Of a stretch of 64,000 nucleotides of DNA, positions 9,325 through 17,409 are shown piece by piece. The stretch covers positions 930,001 to 994,000 of the forward strand of contig NZ_CP063164.1 in assembly GCF_014931715.1 (NCBI RefSeq). The letters run 5' to 3'. Position numbers and translations under genes: made by a program. Position 1 is the first letter of the stretch. Each line of letters opens with the position of its first letter. The notes beneath the pieces were generated by a model that saw only the letters and a program-made list of their open reading frames with translations, made no database searches and was not told the origin of the DNA. This DNA comes from Sulfurovum indicum (lineage in GTDB: Bacteria; Campylobacterota; Campylobacteria; Campylobacterales; Sulfurovaceae).

Positions 9325-10503
9325 ATGAAGAAAAAATTGATTTGGCTGTGTATCCATACGCTTCTTTTCTCAGCAGTGCCTGACAGCAGGCTTTTGGATT
9401 ATCAGCAACGATACAGTCTTTGTCACGGCAGAACGGATTATCAGATAGCCGAATGTCTGATCAACGGTGGACTTAACTTTACCAGATTCAGAGGTGACAG
9501 GAATATCTACAGACATGTCAGTAAAAAGAAGATAAAAGAGGCAGTTGAACAGGGCAATGCTTATGCATTTACGATGCTGCAGATGCCAAGGAGAGAAAGC
9601 TATACCAGACTTTTGGACTATCTTGACTATCTCTACTCCATTAAAGACCTCTATACGCCGCCGAGATTTGCAGGAGATGAGAGGGAGGATATTATAAGAA
9701 TAAAAAGAGTCTTCAATCTGCTGCAGGCTGCAAGGCTGGAAGAGACACCGGAACCTACACCGGAATTTAAAGCCGCTTTGCTGGAGTATCAGAGAAGACA
9801 CGGCTTGTCTGCAGATGGGAAGATCGGTCCACGGACAAAAAGAGCACTTCGATACTCCCTGGAGATGCTTATTGAAAAGGTCAAAAAAAACCTTACACTT
9901 GAACGTATAACCCGGGAAAAAGAAGATACCTTTATTGTGGTGAATATTCCCGAGTACAAGATGTACTATTATGAGAATGGTGTACCTGTACTTCATATGA
10001 AGACAGTGGTAGGAAAACCCAGAATGAGAACACCACTCTTTCAGAGGAATATGAAGTTCATTGTTGAGAACCCGAGATGGAATGTACCGCCGTCTATTTA
10101 TAAAAATGAGTATGCAGACAAGTCCGAAAGCGAGTTACGAAAACTGGGACTGGTTTACAACAGTGACGGAAAACTCTATCAGCCGCCCGGCAGGAAAAAT
10201 GCTCTTGGACTTGTAAAGTTCCTGTTTCCGAACAGATTTAATGTCTACATGCATGATACGCCTGCAAAATCGTTGTTTAACAAAAACAGACGTGCTTTTT
10301 CTCACGGATGTATACGGTTGGAAAAACCGTTTGCACTCCTGGATCAGTTAGGGTACGCCTACTATCCGGGGAAGACAAGGTGGATCACTCTTAAAGAAGA
10401 GATCCCTGTCTATATCGAGTATCATACGGTCTGGGTGGACGATGAGGGTATTGTTCAGTTCAGGCCCGATATCTATGGATATGAGAAAAAGTTTTTCAAA
10501 TGA
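9325..10503 (+). CDS. L,D-transpeptidase (YkuD) with peptidoglycan-binding domain
   Basis: Periplasmic enzyme that makes 3-3 peptide cross-links or attaches proteins to peptidoglycan. A signal peptide covers residues 1-18 (KKLIWLCIHTLLFSAVP). A PG_binding_1 domain lies near residues 150-180 (LLEYQRRHGLSADGKIGPRT). The YkuD domain follows (FIVVNIPEYKMYYYENG), with the catalytic motif HDTPAKSLFN...FSHGCIRLEKP around residues 310-335 including the Cys. 392 residues; the order is that of the YcbB/LdtD type, without a very large N-terminal scaffold. The next gene starts 31 bases downstream behind a hairpin. Confidence 0.88.
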   Translation: MKKKLIWLCIHTLLFSAVPDSRLLDYQQRYSLCHGRTDYQIAECLINGGLNFTRFRGDRNIYRHVSKKKIKEAVEQGNAYAFTMLQMPRRESYTRLLDYLDYLYSIKDLYTPPRFAGDEREDIIRIKRVFNLLQAARLEETPEPTPEFKAALLEYQRRHGLSADGKIGPRTKRALRYSLEMLIEKVKKNLTLERITREKEDTFIVVNIPEYKMYYYENGVPVLHMKTVVGKPRMRTPLFQRNMKFIVENPRWNVPPSIYKNEYADKSESELRKLGLVYNSDGKLYQPPGRKNALGLVKFLFPNRFNVYMHDTPAKSLFNKNRRAFSHGCIRLEKPFALLDQLGYAYYPGKTRWITLKEEIPVYIEYHTVWVDDEGIVQFRPDIYGYEKKFFK

Positions 10504-10506
10504 GTT

Positions 10507-10528
10507 TTACTACTCATTGGAGGAGTAA
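10507..10528 (+). promoter_or_regulatory. hairpin covering the sirtuin ribosome-binding site
   Basis: TTACTACTC (10507-10515) and GAGGAGTAA (10520-10528) pair 8 of 9 bases with a 4-nt loop. The right arm contains the SD GGAGGAG for the ATG at 10535, so the RBS would be hidden unless a ribosome finishing the upstream gene opens it. Confidence 0.4.
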
Positions 10529-10534
10529 TAACGC

Positions 10535-11359
10535 ATGAACCTTTCAGAACACCTATCTAAAGCCAAACAGATTTTAGCAGAGGCAGACGCTCTTTTTATC
10601 ACAGCGGGAGCAGGAATGGGGGTAGACAGCGGTTTGCCGGATTTTCGTGGAGCAGAAGGCTTTTGGAGAGCCTATCCGAAAGTGAGAGAGTTGGGATTGC
10701 GGTTTGAAGAGATGGCAAATCCGGAGTGGTTTGAAAAAGATCCACGGCTGGCATGGGCATTTTATGGACATAGACTTCATCTGTATCGTGATACTGAACC
10801 TCATGAAGGCTTTAAGAAGCTTTTAGATTTATCTGGTGCTAAAAAATACGGAGCATTTATATTCACATCAAATGTCGATGGTCAGTTCCAAAAAGCAGGC
10901 TTTAGAGAGGATCAGGTGATGGAGTGTCATGGTTCTATACATCATCTGCAATGTACCGATAACTGTCAGGGAAAGCTATGGAGCAGTGAAGATACTTCCA
11001 TAGAGATAAGTGAGGATTTTCAGGCCAAAGAACCGCTGCCTGTCTCTCCTTGCTGTGGTGCAATAGCACGGCCGAATATATTGATGTTCGGTGATTTTTC
11101 ATGGGAATACTCGCGAACTGATGCACAAAGAAACAGACTAAGTGCCTGGATAGAGAAACTAGAATCTGAAAATGTGAAACCGGCAATAGTTGAGATAGGG
11201 GCTGGTACTGCTGTACCGACTGTACGTAACAGCTCTGAACAGATCGCCAAACGTTTCGGTGTTCCGCTCATACGCATTAATCCCCGTGAGAGTTTCGGGG
11301 CAGAAGTACAGCTTCCCCTGGGCGCGCTTGAGGCACTACAGCAGATTACTGCAGAGTGA
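10535..11359 (+). CDS. Sir2-family NAD-dependent protein deacylase
   Basis: Sirtuin that removes acyl groups from lysine using NAD. Rossmann motifs: TAGAGMGVDSGLPDFRG near residues 23-38 and TSNVDGQF. The catalytic His is in ECHGSIHH. Zinc-ligand candidates are CTDNC (about residue 145) and the SPCC pair about 40 residues later, so the zinc ribbon is atypically spaced. The end has the NPRES segment that contacts NAD. 274 residues, normal for class III/U bacterial forms. Behind the L,D-transpeptidase, with a hairpin over its SD; convergent with eptA. Confidence 0.88.
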   Translation: MNLSEHLSKAKQILAEADALFITAGAGMGVDSGLPDFRGAEGFWRAYPKVRELGLRFEEMANPEWFEKDPRLAWAFYGHRLHLYRDTEPHEGFKKLLDLSGAKKYGAFIFTSNVDGQFQKAGFREDQVMECHGSIHHLQCTDNCQGKLWSSEDTSIEISEDFQAKEPLPVSPCCGAIARPNILMFGDFSWEYSRTDAQRNRLSAWIEKLESENVKPAIVEIGAGTAVPTVRNSSEQIAKRFGVPLIRINPRESFGAEVQLPLGALEALQQITAE

Positions 11360-11367
11360 TCGTTGTC

Positions 11368-13035
11368 CTATTCTTTTTTCAACGATACCCAGTGATGATT
11401 GAAGATATCCCTTTTTTGGTTATAGACCTCTGTTTTGACATTGAAGAGTCCCAGGAGTGAATCAAAAAGATAGTCCTGGGAATATTTTTTCTCTTTGTTC
11501 TGTTCTATTGTTTTAACATCGATCTCTTTTTTTATTTTTTCTCCGAACCACATGAGCGAACCGATATGTATTTGGGCATCAGGAGCCATAAAGTAAGGCA
11601 GACCGTGAAGATAGATACCGTTTTCACCCAGGCTTTCACCATGGTCGCTCATGTAGATCATTGCTGTTTTTCGTGATCTATCATACTTCTTTAAAAAATC
11701 AATGACCTGTGATAAAAAATAATCGGTGTATAAAATAGCATTGTCATAGGCATTGGATATCTCTTCTTTGGTGCACTCCTCCAACTGGTTCGTTTTACAG
11801 ACCGGAGTAAACTTCTCAAACTCTTTGGGGTACCTTTTATAATAGGCCGGACCGTGATTTCCCATTTGGTGCAGTATAATGAGGATATCTTTGTCTTTGT
11901 TCTCTTCTATATATTTGTCAAGCCCTACAAGCATTCCGATATCCCGGCATTCTCCATCGCTGCAAACAGTATTTTTCTCCGGAGTTCTGTAGTTCTCGTA
12001 AGGTACTCTCAAAGCAACACCTTTGGAGTCAGAATTGTTGTCTCTCCATAGAATTGAGACAGCCTTTGTATGATTCAGTACATCCAGGACATTTTCATTG
12101 CAGATACCTTTTTTATAGTTATAACTGCTTCTGTCAAAAATAGAGAACATACAGGGTACGGCTTCGGCAGTGGAAGTACCGGATGAGTACATATTTGAAA
12201 AGTTTATGATATCTTCTTTTTCAAGAAGCGGATTTGTTTTTTTCTCATAACCGTTCAATGAAAAGTGGTCGGCTCTTGCCGCTTCACCTACGACCATGAT
12301 CACCAGTTTTTTATGTCTCTTATCGGTGTCTGCTACTTTTGCATCTGTTCCCAAAGCTTTGACAACGATCGGCCCGTTATTAACGGTTTTGTTGATATAG
12401 TTGCCTATGGAGTATATCCAGTATGTAGGATTGGTAGAGAATCTTAGGGGTTTGTGTTCTCTGAAAAATGAAGTATAGTGTTTGCTGAATATAAGTATAC
12501 AGCCTATTATGACAACAAGAGAAATGAGTATTGTTTTGGTTTTTGCCAGGAGTTCCTTTTTAAGACTTCTGTATCGTACCGGTGTTTTATAGACAAGATA
12601 AGAGGGAAGTACACCAAGAAAGAAAAAATATAAAACCTGTTTAAGTGTCAGCAGGTCCATGGACTCATTAAGATCTGTCTGCAGTGTATTTCTTATCATA
12701 CTGTCATCTATGATGATGTGATAACTGTTCATAAAATAGTTGGTCAGTGATGAGACAAGAAGGATAAAGATCAGAACAGGTTTCGTTGTCCATTTTGCGC
12801 TGACAAGTGTCACCAGAAGTATGATCAGGGCTGTGAGGACAAAGACCAAAGAGATAAGAAAACTAATATTGTTAAACTGTAGAGGATAGATCTCAAGTGT
12901 ATTTTTAAAAAATGAATAATTGTCAAATAGAACCAGAAATATAGCTGTAATGACGATAAGTTGTATTTGGGTTAACGGTTTTATCTTCTCTCCTTTTTTT
13001 ATTTCAGGGCATATGTTTGGCCGGGAGTATACCAA
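11368..13035 (-). CDS. lipid A phosphoethanolamine transferase (EptA family)
   Basis: Inner-membrane enzyme with a periplasmic sulfatase-like domain that adds phosphoethanolamine to lipid A. Five N-terminal hydrophobic segments (residues ~20-180) are followed by the catalytic domain: VVGEAARADHFSLNGYEKK, the nucleophile Thr in SSGTSTAEAVPCMFS, and the metal motifs MSDHGESLGENG and HGLPYFMAP. The start is unclear. The frame is open from TTG 13035, but a TATACT -10 at 13031-13026 lies just inside it; the only good SD (AAAGGAGAG) sits before an in-frame ATA codon at 12984-12982. No ATG, GTG or TTG is nearby. Convergent with the sirtuin gene. Confidence 0.88.
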   Translation of the reverse strand: MVYSRPNICPEIKKGEKIKPLTQIQLIVITAIFLVLFDNYSFFKNTLEIYPLQFNNISFLISLVFVLTALIILLVTLVSAKWTTKPVLIFILLVSSLTNYFMNSYHIIIDDSMIRNTLQTDLNESMDLLTLKQVLYFFFLGVLPSYLVYKTPVRYRSLKKELLAKTKTILISLVVIIGCILIFSKHYTSFFREHKPLRFSTNPTYWIYSIGNYINKTVNNGPIVVKALGTDAKVADTDKRHKKLVIMVVGEAARADHFSLNGYEKKTNPLLEKEDIINFSNMYSSGTSTAEAVPCMFSIFDRSSYNYKKGICNENVLDVLNHTKAVSILWRDNNSDSKGVALRVPYENYRTPEKNTVCSDGECRDIGMLVGLDKYIEENKDKDILIILHQMGNHGPAYYKRYPKEFEKFTPVCKTNQLEECTKEEISNAYDNAILYTDYFLSQVIDFLKKYDRSRKTAMIYMSDHGESLGENGIYLHGLPYFMAPDAQIHIGSLMWFGEKIKKEIDVKTIEQNKEKKYSQDYLFDSLLGLFNVKTEVYNQKRDIFNHHWVSLKKE

Positions 13036-13067
13036 AAAATGGTTAATAAGCTTAAAGTACGTATAAT
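13026..13067. promoter_or_regulatory. divergent promoters of eptA-like and comF-like genes
   Basis: On the - strand TATACT at 13031-13026 (context TGGTATACTCC); on the + strand TATAAT at 13062-13067, with only six bases to the ATG of the comF-like gene at 13074, which makes that mRNA probably leaderless. Confidence 0.5.
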
Positions 13068-13073
13068 TGTGTT

Positions 13074-13655
13074 ATGCGATGTTTTTCCTGTTCGAAACCA
13101 AGCTTCAATGTGATTTGCAAAACCTGTAAAAGTGAGCTGTTCGTTCCTGCAGTGAGGACAAGAAAAACAGGTACGCTTGATGTTATCTCTTTTTACAGGT
13201 ATAGCAGCCTTGAGCCTCTCCTTCATACCAAGCACCGGCCTGAAGGGTATCGGGTCTATAAAGCGTTGGGGAAAATGCTCTTTCGTCCTTTTATGCAGGA
13301 GTATGTTGAACATGATGAAGGGGATGTCTACATCGTGGGTATCGATGAAAATATACAAAGTGGCTACTCCCATGTTGCACAGCTTACGCACAGTATGAAG
13401 ATGAAGTCTGTCCATGTGCAGCCGGCTTCCCTGATGGCACGTAACCGTGTGAACTATTCCGGTAGACCGCTGCAGTTCAGACTTGATAATCCAAGAGATT
13501 TTGTTTACAGAGGGAAAAAAGGAGTGGACGTTATACTTGTAGATGATATCATCACCACCGGTATTACCCTTCAGGAGGCACAAAAGGTGTTGATGGAACA
13601 CGATGTCAATGTACTCTTTGCCTTGACTTTGGCAGATGTGGAAGAGCCTTTGTAG
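13074..13655 (+). CDS. ComF-like phosphoribosyltransferase with zinc ribbon
   Basis: Family linked to DNA uptake (ComFC) and nucleotide metabolism. The N-terminus has a four-Cys ribbon: CFSC and, nine residues on, CKTC (residues 3-18); this fixes the start at ATG 13074. The rest is a PRTase type I domain with the PRPP loop VILVDDIITTGITLQEA near residue 160. 193 residues. TATAAT ends only six bases before the start, and there is no SD, so translation probably begins on a leaderless message. The gene is convergent with the M20 peptidase. Confidence 0.85.
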   Translation: MRCFSCSKPSFNVICKTCKSELFVPAVRTRKTGTLDVISFYRYSSLEPLLHTKHRPEGYRVYKALGKMLFRPFMQEYVEHDEGDVYIVGIDENIQSGYSHVAQLTHSMKMKSVHVQPASLMARNRVNYSGRPLQFRLDNPRDFVYRGKKGVDVILVDDIITTGITLQEAQKVLMEHDVNVLFALTLADVEEPL

Positions 13656-13684
13656 GGTACCTGTTCACTGATTCCGGATCCAAG

Positions 13685-14788
13685 CTAAAACCTCCCCTCC
13701 ATAAACCTTTCAAATATCTCTGTTACCAACTCAATTCTATCAGTAAAACTTTTTTTGGAAGCTCTTTCATGAATGGTGTGGTCGCCGTCTCCGTAAGGCC
13801 CCCAGCCGTCAAGTGTGGGTACGCCTTGTGAGGCGATGATATTGGCATCGCTTACACCGCCGCGTTTTTCCGTAGGGAGGGTGATGTTACAGAGTTGGTT
13901 GATCTTTTCTATGAAAGCTACCTGTTCGGGAGTAGGCTGCATGACATCTCTCTGGATGCCTCCACTGAGTTTGGATTCTGTGCCCTTCACATAGGAAGTA
14001 TTAACGATATCATCGACAGCAGCGAGTACACGGTCTCGCTCGTCGGTACTTGTGTAACGTAGTTCAAAAGTGAGTCTGGCTTTGGGAGAGATGGTGTTGG
14101 CACCGATGCCGCCTTCTATTTTTCCCACATTGACAGTAGTGCCTTTCTCAAGGTTGGTCAGGGCAACGAGTTTTTGGAGTTTATGTGCCGCTTCAAGGTT
14201 GGCATCTGCTCCTTTGTCATAATGATTTCCCGCATGGGCTGCTATGCCTTCAATATCGATGAAGAAAGTCCCCACCCCTTTACGACCGATGACCACTTCA
14301 TCATGTACTCCGGCTGCTTCAAAGACCATGCAGTAGTCGTACTCTTCTGCAAGTTTTGCCGAAAGGTGTTTGCTGTCGTCGCTGCCTGTCTCTTCGTCAC
14401 TGACGAGCAGAAAATCGATGTTGTGGATGGCTCCAAACTTTTTGTGAACATTTCGCAGTGCCTGAAGTGCAACGTAGTTGCCGCCTTTCATGTCGCAGAC
14501 TCCCGGTCCGTAGATCCACGCTTTATCCTCGCTGAAAGATTCAAAGGTATCCGGTGGGAAGACAGTGTCAAGATGTCCAAGCAGCAGAAGTTTTTTCCCC
14601 TCTTTTTCAGGAGCGGTCAGGTGCAGGTGATCGCCGATCTTCTCTCTGGGATAGCGGGTGAGAGTATAGCCGATCTCTTCAAGCCAATAGGCAAATATCT
14701 CACCGTTCCTGTCTACGCCCTCTTTGTTCTTTGTCCAGGAATTGATCTCAATGATCTGCTTCAACTCATCAAAACTCTGACTGCCCAT
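13685..14788 (-). CDS. M20 family metallopeptidase (glutamate carboxypeptidase-like)
   Basis: Zinc exopeptidase of the M20A group, whose CPG2 members cut C-terminal glutamate from folates and peptides. Di-zinc ligands can be followed: LLGHLDTVFP (His, Asp), VCDMKGG (bridging Asp), DEETGS (catalytic and ligand Glu), MVFEAAG (Glu) and DGDHTIHE (His). The dimerisation domain is between (GRKGVGTFFIDIEG). No signal peptide, so cytoplasmic. ATG 14788 has GGGAG at proper spacing; ATG 14791 and 14800 are alternatives. It lies divergent to two ATP-grasp ligases, which suggests that it removes what they add; this is inference. Confidence 0.88.
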   Translation of the reverse strand: MGSQSFDELKQIIEINSWTKNKEGVDRNGEIFAYWLEEIGYTLTRYPREKIGDHLHLTAPEKEGKKLLLLGHLDTVFPPDTFESFSEDKAWIYGPGVCDMKGGNYVALQALRNVHKKFGAIHNIDFLLVSDEETGSDDSKHLSAKLAEEYDYCMVFEAAGVHDEVVIGRKGVGTFFIDIEGIAAHAGNHYDKGADANLEAAHKLQKLVALTNLEKGTTVNVGKIEGGIGANTISPKARLTFELRYTSTDERDRVLAAVDDIVNTSYVKGTESKLSGGIQRDVMQPTPEQVAFIEKINQLCNITLPTEKRGGVSDANIIASQGVPTLDGWGPYGDGDHTIHERASKKSFTDRIELVTEIFERFMEGRF

Positions 14789-14892
14789 CATCTCTCCCAT
14801 TCTGTAATAGATTTGTTATCATTTTACTGAAGATATTTTAATAAAATATAGTAAAATAAGAGATTAAACTTTAATAATGGAGGATGGATCGA

Positions 14893-15804
14893 ATGGGTAG
14901 AACGGTCGGAATGTGGCTCTACAGTAACGGTGGCGGTGACAGAATACAGAAAAAGATGGTCAAAAGGCTGAAAGAGCGTGATATCGACGTGATAACAGAT
15001 ATCAACCTGCGTCATGCCATAGCAAAGAAAGGGCATATCTATCATGGAAAAACAAAGGTAGATCAGCTTGATCTTTTCTTTTCATACAATGCAGGAGAGC
15101 AGACACAGTACCAGGTCTTTTTATATCAGGCGCTCAACCGTGTTATTCCGATGATAAACTCCTATGATGCATTCGCTTTGACAGAGGACAAGTTCCAGAC
15201 TTCATTTCTTTTGCAGCAGCATGGTATCGCAACACCGGAGTTTCAGCTTTGCCATCGAGATGACTCCAAGCAGTTGGAACGTATCATGAAAAAATGGAGC
15301 AAAATGGTCTATAAACCTACTGACGGATGGGGTGGAGTAGGTTTGACAAAGATAGAGAACGAGGAAACACTCAATATGCTTCTTCCCTTTCTTAACCAGA
15401 TGGACCTTCGTTTCTTCTATGTAGAGAAATTTGTCAAGTATGACAATACTGATTTCCGTGTAGATATTGTAGATGGGCAGTTTGTTGGGTGTTACGGACG
15501 AAAAGCCGGTAAAAGAGACTGGCGTACCAATGTGACCAGCGGTGGTTCGGTCTTTTTGCGTGAGCCCAATGATGAAGTCGTCGAACTTGCTCTCAAGGCG
15601 GCAAAAGTGTGCGGTACGGATATTGCAGGGGTCGATATTATTTATGATCTGGAAAAAGAAGAGTATGTGGTGCTAGAGGTCAACGGAATTCCGGCATTTG
15701 CAACACCGGAGCAGGAGAAGATGGGACTTGACTTCAACAACAGAAAGATAGATCTGATCGTGGATCTTATAGACAGAAAAACAGCTAAAAAGAAAAACAA
15801 ATAA
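14893..15804 (+). CDS. RimK-like ATP-grasp ligase
   Basis: ATP-grasp enzymes of this group join an amino acid or peptide to a carboxylate through an acyl phosphate. An N-terminal pre-ATP-grasp region (residues 1-90) is followed by the ATP-binding lysines (KMVYKPTDGWGGVGLTK), the substrate-loop segment GRKAGKRDWRTNVTSGG, and the metal-binding VVLEVNGIPAF near the end. ATG 14893 is preferred over ATG 14884 because GGAGG touches the latter directly. 303 residues. Followed 11 bases later by a second, divergent ATP-grasp protein. Substrate unknown; RimK and MptN relatives add glutamate. Confidence 0.85.
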   Translation: MGRTVGMWLYSNGGGDRIQKKMVKRLKERDIDVITDINLRHAIAKKGHIYHGKTKVDQLDLFFSYNAGEQTQYQVFLYQALNRVIPMINSYDAFALTEDKFQTSFLLQQHGIATPEFQLCHRDDSKQLERIMKKWSKMVYKPTDGWGGVGLTKIENEETLNMLLPFLNQMDLRFFYVEKFVKYDNTDFRVDIVDGQFVGCYGRKAGKRDWRTNVTSGGSVFLREPNDEVVELALKAAKVCGTDIAGVDIIYDLEKEEYVVLEVNGIPAFATPEQEKMGLDFNNRKIDLIVDLIDRKTAKKKNK

Positions 15805-15815
15805 AAGGGGAACAA

Positions 15816-17246
15816 ATGGCAAAAAAGAATAAACAGCAAAAACTACCAAAACTCGGACTGCTCTATCTTGATCACGTATTGAGGTTTTTTGATAAAAGCA
15901 ACTTCAGAGGATGGCCGGACAAGATCGAGACTGTAGTCTATCACTGGAAGAATGACAAAGAGCGTTTTATCAGAGAAGTCAAAAGAAAGAAGATCGATAT
16001 TCTCATCGGAAATATTCCTGCAACGGCATATGAAACGTTCAGAGAGATTGCCAGAGAGCTTCCTCATGTGCAGTTCATCCCTTCTATGGATACACAGTTT
16101 GCCAACAAGTCCAAAGAGAACGTGACACGTTTTGCATGGAAGTACGATATTCCTGTACCAAAAACCTATATTTTCTATGACAGAAGCAAAGCGGAAAAAT
16201 TTATTGATTCTACAGAGTTTCCCAAGATCATCAAAAAGAGCTACGGTCCGTCAAATTATGGCGGATACTTTGTACATAAAGTTGACTCTGCACAGGAAGC
16301 GCATAACCTTCTGGCACAAAAAAAGTACCATCCGGTCTATATGCAGGATTTTGTACCCATGGAAGCGGATGTGCGTGTGATGCTCATCGGTCACAAGCCT
16401 GTATGTGCTTTCTGGAGACGGCCACCTGAAGGTGAATGGCTGACCAATACTTCCCAGGGAGGAAGCATAGACTATATGGATGTACCAAAAGAGCTGCTTG
16501 ATCTTGCGGTTAAAGTATCCAAGGCAGCCAATGCGGAGTATTGGGCATGTGATATTGCTGTAGGAGAGGATGGCAAGTACCGTATTCTGGAGTGCGCAAC
16601 AGCTTTTGCTGCCTTCCCGTATATCCGTGACTGGATAGGTCAGTATCTTATGTGGAAATTCTCCAACGGACGTTTCCCTCTTCCGAATATGCCTCTTTAC
16701 AACTGGGAAGAGCTAGGAAAAATGGACTCCAGCGTGCTCAGAACACTGCGTTACATTACATTTGGAAAATATACACCAAGTTATGACGGTGCCTATTTCC
16801 TTGACAAGAAGAGGAAAGAGACGGTTGAGGGTGAGATGTATCTGCATGAACTTGATGCGCTTTATCCTGTGCTTGATACCTTTACCCGAAACAAAGAGGA
16901 GTGGCCGAGTGAAAAATGGAATTTCCAGGACAACTATGGTAAAACACTGAGAAAGGTCCATGCCAGGAGCAATCCGAAATACAAAGAGGAAGATGAATCT
17001 TCAGAGAGTGCAGAGCAGAAGAATATCATTGAGCTCTCTGAGAAAAAAGTAAAGAAACTTCTAACCTCGGTTGAGGGTATCGGAAAGAAAAAAGCAGAAA
17101 AGATCATGGAAAAGTTCGATACAACAGAGCTGGTCCATGCGCTTGAAACAGCTCCGGAGAAGATAAGTGAGGAGTTCTCCTGGTTTAAAGACAAATTCCT
17201 CAAACGCCTGAAAGAGGAGTGGGCTGCTTTGAAAAATAAGCTTTAA
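15816..17246 (+). CDS. ATP-grasp protein with C-terminal helix-hairpin-helix domain
   Basis: A second ATP-grasp protein. After an N-terminal region (1-95), the fold is visible in EFPKIIKKSYGPSNYGGYFV, YMQDFVPMEADVRVMLIG, NTSQGGSIDYMD and YRILECATAFAAFP, where the usual 'LEVN' metal motif is changed to LECAT. About 90 residues of unknown type follow, then a charged linker (KEEDESSESAEQKN) and a helix-hairpin-helix (LLTSVEGIGKKKAEKIMEKF, residues ~410-435). 476 residues, longer than a RimK-type ligase. SD AAGGGGAA. HhH domains usually contact DNA or proteins. Partner of the preceding gene; the altered metal motif may mean changed or lost catalysis. Confidence 0.8.
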   Translation: MAKKNKQQKLPKLGLLYLDHVLRFFDKSNFRGWPDKIETVVYHWKNDKERFIREVKRKKIDILIGNIPATAYETFREIARELPHVQFIPSMDTQFANKSKENVTRFAWKYDIPVPKTYIFYDRSKAEKFIDSTEFPKIIKKSYGPSNYGGYFVHKVDSAQEAHNLLAQKKYHPVYMQDFVPMEADVRVMLIGHKPVCAFWRRPPEGEWLTNTSQGGSIDYMDVPKELLDLAVKVSKAANAEYWACDIAVGEDGKYRILECATAFAAFPYIRDWIGQYLMWKFSNGRFPLPNMPLYNWEELGKMDSSVLRTLRYITFGKYTPSYDGAYFLDKKRKETVEGEMYLHELDALYPVLDTFTRNKEEWPSEKWNFQDNYGKTLRKVHARSNPKYKEEDESSESAEQKNIIELSEKKVKKLLTSVEGIGKKKAEKIMEKFDTTELVHALETAPEKISEEFSWFKDKFLKRLKEEWAALKNKL

Positions 17247-17409
17247 GGGTGTAAACTTCGCCGTTTTTCCTCCTGCTGCAGGTACCTTCGCAGACACTGA
17301 TTGAGGAAAAGAACCCCTTTTACGGGGTGCATAGTTGAGCCTGTCTATGATAGGTTGAGATATGTGATTGATCAATAACAAAATCATTATATATGGAAGG
17401 CTGCAATAT

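Noticed and set aside
14174-14830. Open frame antisense to the M20 gene
   Set aside because: Shadow of a conserved metallopeptidase, starting within it.
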